The notes beneath the pieces were generated by a model. It was not told the DNA's origin and did not search any database. It saw nothing but the letters and a program-made list of their open reading frames with translations. A DNA stretch of 64,000 nt. Source: Sphingobium sp. V4. Its GTDB lineage: Bacteria; Pseudomonadota; Alphaproteobacteria; Sphingomonadales; Sphingomonadaceae. Each line of letters opens with the position of its first letter. Position 1 is the stretch's first letter. Made by a program: the position numbers and the translations under genes. Below are positions 17,656 through 25,181 of this stretch, piece after piece. The stretch is from contig NZ_CP081001.1 in the NCBI RefSeq assembly GCF_029590555.1, forward strand, positions 806,001 to 870,000. The letters run 5' to 3'.

Positions 17656-17991
17656 ATGACCAGGGTCACCTTTATCAGCGCTGACGGCGAGCGGCGGCAG
17701 GAGGTCGACGCGCCTGCCGGATCGCTGCTGCTGGACATTGCGCAGGCCGCCGGCCAGCCGCTGGAAGGAAGCTGCGAGGGACAGATGGCCTGCTCGACCT
17801 GCCATGTCATCGTCGATGCCGAGGATTTCGTCCGTCTGCCCCGCGCCAGCGAGGATGAGGAGGATATGCTCGACCTGGCCGCCGCCGCGACGCGCACCAG
17901 TCGCTTGTCCTGCCAGATAGTGCTGGACGCCGGAATGGAGCGACTGACCGTCCGCATCCCGAACGAATCCAATAATATGCAGGGCATGTGA
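17656..17991 (+). CDS. fdx: 2Fe-2S ferredoxin, adrenodoxin/ISC type
   Basis: 111 aa. The cluster ligands follow the adrenodoxin pattern C-x5-C-x2-C...C (CEGQMACSTCH and LSCQIV). Such ferredoxins supply electrons for Fe-S assembly or to cytochrome P450s. Position directly after two cysteine desulfurases supports the Fe-S role. ATG 17656 is preceded by GGGAGCG. A beta-lactamase gene follows almost without gap. Confidence 0.92.
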   Translation: MTRVTFISADGERRQEVDAPAGSLLLDIAQAAGQPLEGSCEGQMACSTCHVIVDAEDFVRLPRASEDEEDMLDLAAAATRTSRLSCQIVLDAGMERLTVRIPNESNNMQGM

Positions 17992-17999
17992 TCCGATCC

Positions 18000-18965
18000 A
18001 TGAAGAGGCTGACCCTTCTGGCCGCCCTGGCGCTGATCGCCGTTCCCGGTCAGGCTGCCGACCGGAAGAAGGCGCCCGCCAGAGAGCCGGTTCCGACTGG
18101 GCGGCTCGATTCACTGATGCCGGTCGCGCCGCGTTATCTGGTGCCGCAATCGGCGCTGACATCCCTTCGCAATCCCGCCGAGATCGAGAAGGAAACCGGC
18201 GGACGGCTGGGGGTCGCGCTGGTCGACAGGAGCGGGGCGCTGCTGCTTGGCTTCAACCGCGACGAGCGTTTCGCCCTCTGTTCGACCTTCAAGGGGCCGC
18301 TGGCCGCTGCCGTGCTTCTGGGCGCGGAAGCCGGCAAGTTCGGGCTGGAGGGGGAGATATCCTTCGGCAAGGACGATATTCTCGATTACGCCCCGGTCGT
18401 GAAGAAGAACCGCAAGCGCGGCCGCATGAGCATGGGCGAACTGGCGCAGGCGGCGGTGGAGGTGAGCGACAACAGCGCGGCCAATCTGTTGCTGCCGATG
18501 CTGGGCGGCCCGCCGGGCCTCACCGCCTTCATGCGCGCCCATGGCGACCGCGTGACCCGGCTCGACCGCAACGAGCCCGCTCTCAACGAGAATGCCGAGG
18601 GGGACGAGCGCGACACGACGTCTCCCGCAGCGATGGCGGGGCTGATGGGGCGGCTTTTCTTCCGGGACATGAAGCCGGAGAGCGTCGACAGGCTGCGCGC
18701 CTGGTTCAACGCGAGTAGCACCGGCGACCATCGCATCAAGGCGGGCCTGCCCGAAGGGTGGATGTCGGGTAGCAAGACCGGCACATGTGGCACCGCCTAT
18801 AATGACGTGGCGCTGGTCAAGTCTGCGGCGGGCGACGAATATATCCTGGCCATCTATCTGGACCGGCCCACGGTCGATGCGGGCAAGGCGGAGGCGGCCA
18901 TCGCCGAAACCGCGCGCGCGGCGCTCGATTTCGTCAGCAAGGCACAGAAGAGCGGGCTGGAGTAA
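18000..18965 (+). CDS. Class A beta-lactamase with Cys69/Cys238 signature
   Basis: 321 aa from ATG 18000 (GTG 17988 overlapping the fdx stop is an alternative). A Sec signal peptide (MKRLTLLAALALIAVPGQAA) targets the periplasm. All class A motifs are present: STFK (Ser70-Lys73, here 95-98), SDN130, the omega-loop RNEPALN with Glu166 and Asn170, and KTG234. Cys precedes the active serine (LCSTFKG) and another follows KTGT (KTGTCG), matching Cys69 and Cys238, whose disulfide is typical of class A carbapenemases. Spectrum is not provable from sequence. It hydrolyses beta-lactam rings by acyl-enzyme chemistry. Confidence 0.93.
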   Translation: MKRLTLLAALALIAVPGQAADRKKAPAREPVPTGRLDSLMPVAPRYLVPQSALTSLRNPAEIEKETGGRLGVALVDRSGALLLGFNRDERFALCSTFKGPLAAAVLLGAEAGKFGLEGEISFGKDDILDYAPVVKKNRKRGRMSMGELAQAAVEVSDNSAANLLLPMLGGPPGLTAFMRAHGDRVTRLDRNEPALNENAEGDERDTTSPAAMAGLMGRLFFRDMKPESVDRLRAWFNASSTGDHRIKAGLPEGWMSGSKTGTCGTAYNDVALVKSAAGDEYILAIYLDRPTVDAGKAEAAIAETARAALDFVSKAQKSGLE

Positions 18966-19009
18966 GCGGGCCGATCTCTCCCTGCCATGGTGGCGAGAAG
19001 GTGAACCCC

Positions 19010-19038
19010 TTGCCAAGCCCGCCTCACTTCGCCATATG
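19010..19038 (+). promoter_or_regulatory. Candidate sigma70-type promoter of ffs
   Basis: TTGCCA at 19010-19015, a 17-bp spacer and CATATG at 19033-19038, placing the start at about 19045, exactly where the SRP RNA helix begins. Confidence 0.5.
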
Positions 19039-19043
19039 CCGGC

Positions 19044-19137
19044 GCGGGAGTCGGGCGGGCGTGACCGTTGCGAACCTGGTCAGGTCCTGACGGAAGCAGC
19101 CACAGTGATTTCGTCACGGGTCGTTCCGGCTCCCACC
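19044..19137 (+). ncRNA. ffs: Signal recognition particle RNA, small bacterial (4.5S) type
   Basis: The conserved apical segment GGTCAGGTCC...GGAAGCAGCC is present at about 19058-19101. The ends pair: GGGAGTCGG (19046-19054) with CCGGCTCCC (19126-19134), with one G-U. Length about 94 nt fits the bacterial small SRP RNA, which binds Ffh for co-translational membrane targeting. It sits between the beta-lactamase gene and dnaX, a frequent bacterial location next to dnaX. Confidence 0.93.
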
Positions 19138-19191
19138 CTCCAGTCATCATCCATCTTCGACAATGGCCGTCCGAGCGGCTAGGACAGAGGC

Positions 19192-20805
19192 ATGTCCGAT
19201 TCCCCGCAGCCCTATCGCGTCCTCGCGCGCAAATATCGACCGCGCAGCTTTCATGAGCTGATCGGCCAGGACGCGATGGTCCAGACGCTGGGCAATGCGA
19301 TCAAGCGCGGGCGGCTGGCCCATGCCTTTCTGATGACGGGCGTGCGCGGGGTGGGCAAGACTTCCACCGCGCGACTGATTGCCAAGGCGCTCAATTGCAT
19401 AGGGCCGGACGGGCAGGGCGGTCCGACCATCGACCCCTGCGGCCTGTGCGAACCCTGCCTGGCGATCGCCGAAGGCCGCCATATCGACGTGGTGGAGATG
19501 GACGCCGCCAGCCATACCGGCGTTGACGACGTGCGCGAGATCATCGAGGCGGTGCGCTATGCCGCCGTGTCGGCGCGCTACAAGATCTACATCATCGACG
19601 AAGTCCACATGCTCTCCAAAAACGCCTTCAACGCGTTGCTGAAGACGCTGGAGGAGCCGCCCGCCCATGTAAAATTCCTGTTCGCCACGACCGAGGTTAA
19701 CAAGGTGCCGGTGACGGTGTTGTCGCGCTGCCAGCGCTTCGACCTGCGCAGAATCCCGGCCGAACTGCTGGCCGGCCATTTCGCCCATGTGGTGGAAGCG
19801 GAGAATGTGGCGGCCGAGCCCGATGCGCTGGCGCTGATCGCGCAGGCAGCGGAAGGTTCCGCCCGCGACGGCCTGTCCATATTGGACCAGGCGATTGCGC
19901 ACGCCGAGATGGGGGAAGGGGCGCCGCTCGTCACCGCCGCCCAGGTGCGCGACATGCTGGGCCTGTCCGATCGCGGGTCCGTGCGCCGCCTCCTCGGCCT
20001 GCTGCTGGAAGATGATACGGGCGCTCTGCTGGGCGCTGTCCGCGACCAATATGCGCTGGGCGTCGAGCCGCTGGCCCAGATGCGCGGTCTGCTGGAGTTG
20101 GTTCATGCCGTGACCCTGGTGAAGGCCGGGCGCGACATTGGCAGCCCCGGCCAGTCGGCCGAAGAACGTGAAGCCTTGTCGGATTGGGCGTCGCAGCTCG
20201 GTTTCGCGCCGCTGCATCGGCTCTGGCAATTGCTGCTCAAGGGGCATGACGAGGTAGCGAGCGCGATCCTGCCGATCGAAAGCTGCGAAATGGCGCTGCT
20301 GCGCGTCATGCACGCGGCGACCATGCCCGATCCGAGCGAGATTGCGCGGATGCTGCGCGAGGGCGGCCCGGTGGCGGCTCCGGCCGCAGCCAATGGTGCA
20401 TCCGCTGCGTCTTCGTCCGCGCCCGCGGCGCGCCTGCCAGCCACCTTTGTCGACCTGATCGAAGCCTTCTGGCAGCGGGGCAAGGGGCAACTGGCACAGG
20501 AACTTCATGATTGCGTGGGCGTCGTGCGCTATGCGCCGCCCCAGTTCGACTATCGCCCGACGTCGCAACTGCCCGCCGATTTCATGGCGCGCCTGCTGCC
20601 GGCGTTGCGCGAAGTCACCGGTACCCCTTGGCAGGTGGCGCAGAATGACGGGGCGGCCGAGCCGACCTTGCTGGAACAGGAGCAGCGCAAGGCGGCGGAC
20701 GCCCGCGCCGAGATATTGGAAACCCCGGTGGTCAAGGCGGCGATGGCCGCCTTCCCCGATGCCGAGCTGGATGACAGGCTCGAACAATGGAGTGCTGAAG
20801 CATGA
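19192..20805 (+). CDS. dnaX: DNA polymerase III subunits gamma/tau
   Basis: 537 aa. Clamp-loader AAA+ ATPase: YRPRSFHELIGQD at the start, Walker A GVRGVGKTSTA, zinc module C-GLCEPC, DEVHML Walker B and the SRC sensor (VLSRCQRFDLRRIP). The C-terminal 150 residues form the tau part that contacts the polymerase and DnaB. It follows ffs and overlaps ybaB by 4 bp. No obvious A-rich slippery site for a gamma frameshift was seen. Confidence 0.96.
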   Translation: MSDSPQPYRVLARKYRPRSFHELIGQDAMVQTLGNAIKRGRLAHAFLMTGVRGVGKTSTARLIAKALNCIGPDGQGGPTIDPCGLCEPCLAIAEGRHIDVVEMDAASHTGVDDVREIIEAVRYAAVSARYKIYIIDEVHMLSKNAFNALLKTLEEPPAHVKFLFATTEVNKVPVTVLSRCQRFDLRRIPAELLAGHFAHVVEAENVAAEPDALALIAQAAEGSARDGLSILDQAIAHAEMGEGAPLVTAAQVRDMLGLSDRGSVRRLLGLLLEDDTGALLGAVRDQYALGVEPLAQMRGLLELVHAVTLVKAGRDIGSPGQSAEEREALSDWASQLGFAPLHRLWQLLLKGHDEVASAILPIESCEMALLRVMHAATMPDPSEIARMLREGGPVAAPAAANGASAASSSAPAARLPATFVDLIEAFWQRGKGQLAQELHDCVGVVRYAPPQFDYRPTSQLPADFMARLLPALREVTGTPWQVAQNDGAAEPTLLEQEQRKAADARAEILETPVVKAAMAAFPDAELDDRLEQWSAEA

Positions 20806-21125
20806 AGGACTTGAACGAAATCCTGGGCATGGCGAGCCGTGTTCAGGAAGAATTGCAACGGGCGCAGGACAATCTCGACAAGCTGGAGGTCGAGGGTGCG
20901 GCCGGCGGTGGCCTGGTCAAGGTGCGCGCTTCGGCCAAGGGCCGGATCATGGGCGTAACGATCGACGAGAGCCTGCTCGCACCTTCGGAAAAGCAGATGC
21001 TGGAGGATCTGGTCGCCGCCGCGTTCAACGACGCCCGGAAGAAGGCTGATGAGGTGTCCAGCGCTGAAATGGGCAAGATGACCGCGGGCCTCCCGCTGCC
21101 TCCCGGCTTCAAGCTGCCTTTTTGA
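20802..21125 (+). CDS. ybaB: YbaB/EbfC-family nucleoid-associated protein
   Basis: 107 aa, standard for the family: MKDLNEILGMASRVQEELQ, then GGGLVKVRASAKGRIMGVTID and LPLPPGFKLPF at the end. A small dimeric DNA-binding protein; dnaX-ybaB(-recR) is a classic gene pair. Start overlaps the dnaX stop (ATGA). recR is not downstream here; lon follows instead. Confidence 0.93.
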   Translation: MKDLNEILGMASRVQEELQRAQDNLDKLEVEGAAGGGLVKVRASAKGRIMGVTIDESLLAPSEKQMLEDLVAAAFNDARKKADEVSSAEMGKMTAGLPLPPGFKLPF

Positions 21126-21186
21126 TCGGAAATGGCGGCTGTACGATCACTCGCGGTTCATTGTTGCTATGATATGACCAGTGCTG

Positions 21187-21213
21187 ATTGATTGACGCGA
21201 CGGGCATCCCCAT
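21187..21213 (+). promoter_or_regulatory. Candidate heat-shock (RpoH/sigma32) promoter of lon
   Basis: ATTGATT at 21187-21193, 14-bp spacer and CCCCAT at 21208-21213 followed by AAA; consensus CTTGAAA-N11-16-CCCCATNT. The -10 is perfect, the -35 keeps TTGA. lon starts 49 bp further on. Heat-shock control of lon is well known. Confidence 0.5.
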
Positions 21214-21261
21214 AAAGGCGATGAACGCATGGATGGGCTACAGGCTGGCCCCGGAGAGTGA

Positions 21262-23658
21262 ATGACTACGCAATATCCCCTTCTGCCGCTGCGCGACATC
21301 GTCGTCTTCCCGCAGATGATCGTCCCGCTCTTCGTGGGCCGCGACAAGAGCGTTGCGGCGCTCGAAGCAGCGATGGAAGGCAATAAGGAAATCTTCCTCG
21401 TCTCGCAGCTCGACCCTGCCGAGGATGATCCGGGCCGCGACTCGCTCTATGACACGGGCGTCGTCGCCGTCGTGCTCCAGCTGCTCAAGCTGCCCGACGG
21501 CACCGTCCGCGTGCTGGTGGAAGGCAAGCACCGCGGCCAGCTGCAACAGATGGATGCGCGCGAGACCTATCTCGTCGCCGATGTCGCGACGGTCGAGGAG
21601 ATCGTAGCCGAAGGGCCGGAGGCGGCTGCGCTGATGCGCTCGGTCGCCGAGCAGTTCGAGAATTACGCGAAGCTCAACAAGAAGCTGCCGGCCGAGACGC
21701 CGGTCCAGCTGCGCGAGATTGAGGATGCCGGGCGCCTGGCAGATGCCGTCGCTGCCAACATCAACGTGAAGGTCTCCGACAAGCAGTCGCTGCTGGTCGA
21801 GGCCGATCCGGTCAAGCGGCTGGAGATGGTCTTCGCCTTCATGGAGGGCGAACTGGGCGTACTCCAGGTCGAGAAGAAGATTCGCGGCCGCGTGAAGCGG
21901 CAGATGGAGAAGACCCAGCGCGAATATTATCTGAACGAGCAGCTGAAGGCGATCCAGCGCGAACTGGGCAATGGCGAGGGTGAGGAAGGCGATGAGCTTG
22001 CTGAACTGACCGAAAAGATCGCCAAGACCAAGCTGAGCAAGGAAGCACGGGCGAAAGCGACTGCGGAGCTGAAGAAGCTCAAGGGTATGCAGCCCATGTC
22101 GGCTGAAGCAACGGTCGTGCGCAACTATCTCGATGTGCTGCTCGGTTTGCCCTGGGGCAAGAAGGGCAAGGTCAAGACCGATCTCAAGAAGGCGCAGGCG
22201 ATCCTCGACGAGGATCATTTCGCGCTGGAGAAGGTCAAGGATCGGATCATCGAATATCTGGCCGTACAGGCGCGCACCAACAAGCTGAAGGGGCCGATCC
22301 TGTGCCTCGTCGGCCCTCCGGGCGTCGGCAAGACGTCATTGGGCCGCTCGATCGCCAAGGCGACCGGACGCGAGTTCGTGCGGCAGTCGCTGGGTGGCGT
22401 GCGGGACGAGGCCGAGATCCGCGGCCACCGCCGGACCTATATCGGCTCGCTGCCGGGCAAGATCGTGTCGAACCTGAAAAAGGCGGGGACGATGAACCCG
22501 CTCTTCCTGCTCGACGAGATCGACAAGCTGGGCCAGGATTTCCGGGGCGACCCCGCATCCGCGCTGCTCGAAGTGCTGGACCCCGAACAGAATAGCAAGT
22601 TCCAGGATCATTATCTGGAAATCGATGTCGATCTCTCGGACATCATGTTCGTAACGACGGCCAACTCCCTGAATTTGCCGCAGCCCTTGCTGGACCGCAT
22701 GGAGATCATCCGGCTCGAAGGCTATACCGAGGACGAGAAGGTCGAGATCGCCGAGCGGCATCTTCTGCCCAAGCAGATCGACGCCCACGGCCTCAAGGAC
22801 GGTGAAGTGACCGTGACCGAACCGGCGATCCGCGACCTAATCCGCTATTATACGCGGGAGGCTGGCGTTCGCACGCTGGAGCGCGAGATGGCGCGTCTCG
22901 CCCGCAAGGCGCTGCGCAAGATTCTGGAAGGCGAATATGACAAGGTCGTCATCACGCCCGAAAACCTGGCCGACTATGCCGGCGTGCGGAAGTTCCGCCA
23001 TGGCGTAGGCGAGGAGGAGCACCAGATTGGCGCGGTGACGGGCCTTGCCTGGACCGAGGTCGGCGGCGAACTGCTGACTATCGAGGCGGTCACGGTGCCC
23101 GGCAAGGGCGCGATCAAGACCACCGGCAAGCTCGGCGAAGTGATGACCGAATCGGTGCAGGCCGCTTTCTCCTATGTGCGGGCGCGATCGCCCGGCTATG
23201 GCATCAAGCCCAGCCTCTTCAACCGCAAGGACATCCATATCCATCTGCCCGAAGGCGCGGTGCCCAAGGACGGTCCTTCGGCCGGCATCGGCATGGTGAC
23301 GACGATCGTGTCGACCCTGACCGGCATCCCCGTCCACAAGGATGTGGCGATGACCGGCGAGGTGACCCTGCGCGGTCGCGTGCTGCCGATCGGCGGTCTC
23401 AAGGAAAAGCTGCTGGCGGCCCTGCGCGGCGGCATCAAGACAGTGCTGATCCCGCAAGAAAACGAGAAAGACCTAGCGGAAATTCCGGCCAACATCCGCG
23501 AGGGTCTGGAGATCGTTCCGGTGTCCCATGTGGATGAGGTGCTGGCCCGCGCGCTCGTCTCGAAACCGGAGGCGATCGCCTGGACCGAGGAGGATGACCT
23601 CGCCGCGCAGCCTTCGGCGCCTGCCGGCCGTGATAGCGATCCCACGCTTCGGCACTGA
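21262..23658 (+). CDS. lon: ATP-dependent protease Lon (La)
   Basis: 798 aa, full length LonA. N-terminal substrate domain ([15 protein letters not shown]), AAA+ module with Walker [12 protein letters not shown] and [10 protein letters not shown], and the C-terminal Ser-Lys peptidase with catalytic Ser in [11 protein letters not shown] and Lys in GLKEKLLAA. It degrades misfolded and regulatory proteins, in alphaproteobacteria including cell-cycle factors. GGAGAG precedes ATG 21262. It likely has its own heat-shock promoter. Confidence 0.97.
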   Translation: MTTQYPLLPLRDIVVFPQMIVPLFVGRDKSVAALEAAMEGNKEIFLVSQLDPAEDDPGRDSLYDTGVVAVVLQLLKLPDGTVRVLVEGKHRGQLQQMDARETYLVADVATVEEIVAEGPEAAALMRSVAEQFENYAKLNKKLPAETPVQLREIEDAGRLADAVAANINVKVSDKQSLLVEADPVKRLEMVFAFMEGELGVLQVEKKIRGRVKRQMEKTQREYYLNEQLKAIQRELGNGEGEEGDELAELTEKIAKTKLSKEARAKATAELKKLKGMQPMSAEATVVRNYLDVLLGLPWGKKGKVKTDLKKAQAILDEDHFALEKVKDRIIEYLAVQARTNKLKGPILCLVGPPGVGKTSLGRSIAKATGREFVRQSLGGVRDEAEIRGHRRTYIGSLPGKIVSNLKKAGTMNPLFLLDEIDKLGQDFRGDPASALLEVLDPEQNSKFQDHYLEIDVDLSDIMFVTTANSLNLPQPLLDRMEIIRLEGYTEDEKVEIAERHLLPKQIDAHGLKDGEVTVTEPAIRDLIRYYTREAGVRTLEREMARLARKALRKILEGEYDKVVITPENLADYAGVRKFRHGVGEEEHQIGAVTGLAWTEVGGELLTIEAVTVPGKGAIKTTGKLGEVMTESVQAAFSYVRARSPGYGIKPSLFNRKDIHIHLPEGAVPKDGPSAGIGMVTTIVSTLTGIPVHKDVAMTGEVTLRGRVLPIGGLKEKLLAALRGGIKTVLIPQENEKDLAEIPANIREGLEIVPVSHVDEVLARALVSKPEAIAWTEEDDLAAQPSAPAGRDSDPTLRH

Positions 23659-23751
23659 TCTGGTATAAATGGCGGAACTCCTTGGCTTTGGGCTGATATG
23701 CGCGACACAGTGCAAAATTGGTTCAGAGCAGGGAGGTTCGTCGCTTTCCCT

Positions 23752-23780
23752 TTGACAGGCGCTTGAATCCGCGCCTTATT
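23752..23780 (+). promoter_or_regulatory. Promoter of hup
   Basis: A perfect -35 TTGACA (23752-23757), 17-bp spacer and CTTATT (23775-23780) as a weak -10; the start would be about 50 nt before the HU ATG. Confidence 0.55.
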
Positions 23781-23837
23781 GCCGCGCCTACGCCGCGATT
23801 CCTAAACTAACCAACAGCACAAGGGGGTTCCCAAGGC

Positions 23838-24110
23838 ATGAACAAGCAGGATCTGATCAGCGCGGTTGCTGAAAGCAGCGGCCTCAGCAAGAATGACGCG
23901 ACCAAGGCGGTCGAGGGCGTGTTCGACGCCATTACCGGCGCTCTGAAGAAGGGCGACGAAGTGCGCCTGGTCGGTTTCGGTACTTTCTCGGTTTCGCAGC
24001 GCAAGGCTTCCACCGGTCGCAATCCGCGTACCGGCGAAACGATGACCATCAAGGCTTCGGCCCAGCCGAAGTTCAAGGCTGGCAAGGGTCTGAAGGACTC
24101 GGTCAACTAA
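23838..24110 (+). CDS. hup: DNA-binding protein HU
   Basis: 90 aa, exact HU length. MNKQDLISAVAESSGLSKNDA, the beta-arm motif VGFGTFSVSQRKASTGRNPRTGE and the C-terminal PKFKAGKGLKDSVN are all standard. Histone-like DNA-bending protein. lon-hup is a common order in proteobacteria. A GCGTCTGC/GCAGACGC hairpin (24118-24138) follows the stop but without a T-run; the true terminator is the one at 24237. Confidence 0.97.
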   Translation: MNKQDLISAVAESSGLSKNDATKAVEGVFDAITGALKKGDEVRLVGFGTFSVSQRKASTGRNPRTGETMTIKASAQPKFKAGKGLKDSVN

Positions 24111-24236
24111 GGGTTTCGCGTCTGCCTCGCGCAGACGCTCGCTCTGACCAAATTACCGGCGTCGCGGTCGGAAGTTTTCAGGAGAGTGACGCGGCCTTGA
24201 GGGGATCACCCGACGGGCGCGGAGTGCCGAAAGGAA

Positions 24237-24272
24237 GGGGTGAAGGCGTCAGCGCGCCTTCGCCCCTTTTTT
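24237..24272 (+). terminator. Rho-independent terminator after hup
   Basis: A 12-bp stem (24237-24248 with 24255-24266, one G-T pair), 6-nt loop and six T. Strong rightward terminator between hup and rlpA. Confidence 0.88.
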
Positions 24273-24322
24273 CATGGCGCGCAGCCTCGACGCGCGGGCT
24301 AGGGGGCGATAGGGAAAGCGAT

Positions 24323-24883
24323 ATGCGCTTCTTGACCAGAATGGCATGGGCAGTCCCGGCTCTGGCGCTTGCGGCCTGTGCCGGGGGCGATTTCCGCCCC
24401 GTCAGCGACAGCCCCGTGCGGATCGGGCCGCCCTATACGGTGCGGGGCGTCACCTATGTGCCGACCGCCGATCCTGGCTATGACATGCTCGGCTACGCCA
24501 GCTGGTATGGTTCGGAATCGGGCAATCGCACCGCCAATGGCGAAAGGTTCCGGGCCAGGTGGATCACCGCCGCGCATGTCAGCCTGCCTTTGCCGAGCTA
24601 TGTCGAGGTGACGTCGCTGGAAACCGGGCGGACCATCCTGGTCCGGATCAATGATCGCGGCCCTTTTGCCGGGCGCGGACGGATCATCGACCTGTCGCGC
24701 GGGGCGGCGGAGCAACTGGGGATACGCGCGCTGGGCCATGCGGCGGTGCGGGTGCGGGTGGTCGATCCGGCGGAAAAGGATCGCGCCCGCTTGCGCAAGG
24801 GCAAGCCGGCGCGGGAGCGCCCCGGCCTTCCGGCGGGTGCGCTTGCCAATCTGCGCGCGCAGCTTCGGGATGCGGGGCGCTGA
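24323..24883 (+). CDS. rlpA: RlpA-like lipoprotein (septal-ring lytic transglycosylase family)
   Basis: 186 aa from ATG 24323. A lipoprotein signal ends in the lipobox LAAC (Cys19). The double-psi beta-barrel domain has YASWYGSESGNRTANGERF, PSYVEVTSLETGRTILVRINDRGPF and GRIIDLSRGAAEQLG, including the Glu/Asp residues of the RlpA active groove. The C-terminal SPOR domain of full RlpA is missing, so septal targeting would need another route. RlpA cleaves peptidoglycan lacking stem peptides. Confidence 0.88.
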   Translation: MRFLTRMAWAVPALALAACAGGDFRPVSDSPVRIGPPYTVRGVTYVPTADPGYDMLGYASWYGSESGNRTANGERFRARWITAAHVSLPLPSYVEVTSLETGRTILVRINDRGPFAGRGRIIDLSRGAAEQLGIRALGHAAVRVRVVDPAEKDRARLRKGKPARERPGLPAGALANLRAQLRDAGR

Positions 24884-24971
24884 CAGAAATTGCACGTCGG
24901 TGATTTTGTTCGCTTGACGGGTGGGGATGGGCCGCATATGTGGCCCTTCTCGCGGGGCCGATGGCCCCCAT

Positions 24972-25049
24972 GGCGATCGTAGCTCAGTTGGTTAGAGCGC
25001 TGGTTTGTGGTACCAGAGGTCGCGGGTTCGGATCCCGTCGATCGCCCCA
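24972..25049 (+). tRNA. tRNA-His (GTG anticodon)
   Basis: A complete cloverleaf. The anticodon arm CTGGT-TT-GTG-GT-ACCAG gives GTG. G at 24972 serves as the G-1 of tRNA-His, pairing with C73; the acceptor stem is GCGATCG/CGATCGC and CCA is encoded (25047-25049). The T arm contains TTCGGAT. It lies between rlpA and the TonB-dependent receptor terminator. Confidence 0.97.
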
Positions 25050-25127
25050 TTTTCTCCCTTGTATCGAGAAGATGACGCGCATGTGAGCGAAGGCTTGCAG
25101 GCGCGTTTCCCGTTCGTCGCGCCAACG

Positions 25128-25155
25128 AAAAAGGGCGCCCCTTGCGGGACGCCCT
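25128..25155 (-). terminator. Terminator of the TonB-dependent receptor gene
   Basis: A 10-bp stem AGGGCGCCCC/GGGACGCCCT with one mismatch and a 4-nt loop, followed on the minus strand by five T; 27 bp after the receptor stop. Confidence 0.8.
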
Positions 25156-25181
25156 CCGTCATTGCGCCATGGCGCAAGCGA

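Noticed and set aside
19192..20805. Programmed frameshift in dnaX producing gamma
   Set aside because: No A-AAA-AAG-type slippery run is visible in this GC-rich gene.
24118..24138. Perfect 8-bp hairpin right after hup as its terminator
   Set aside because: No T-run follows; the hairpin at 24237-24272 with six T is the convincing terminator.
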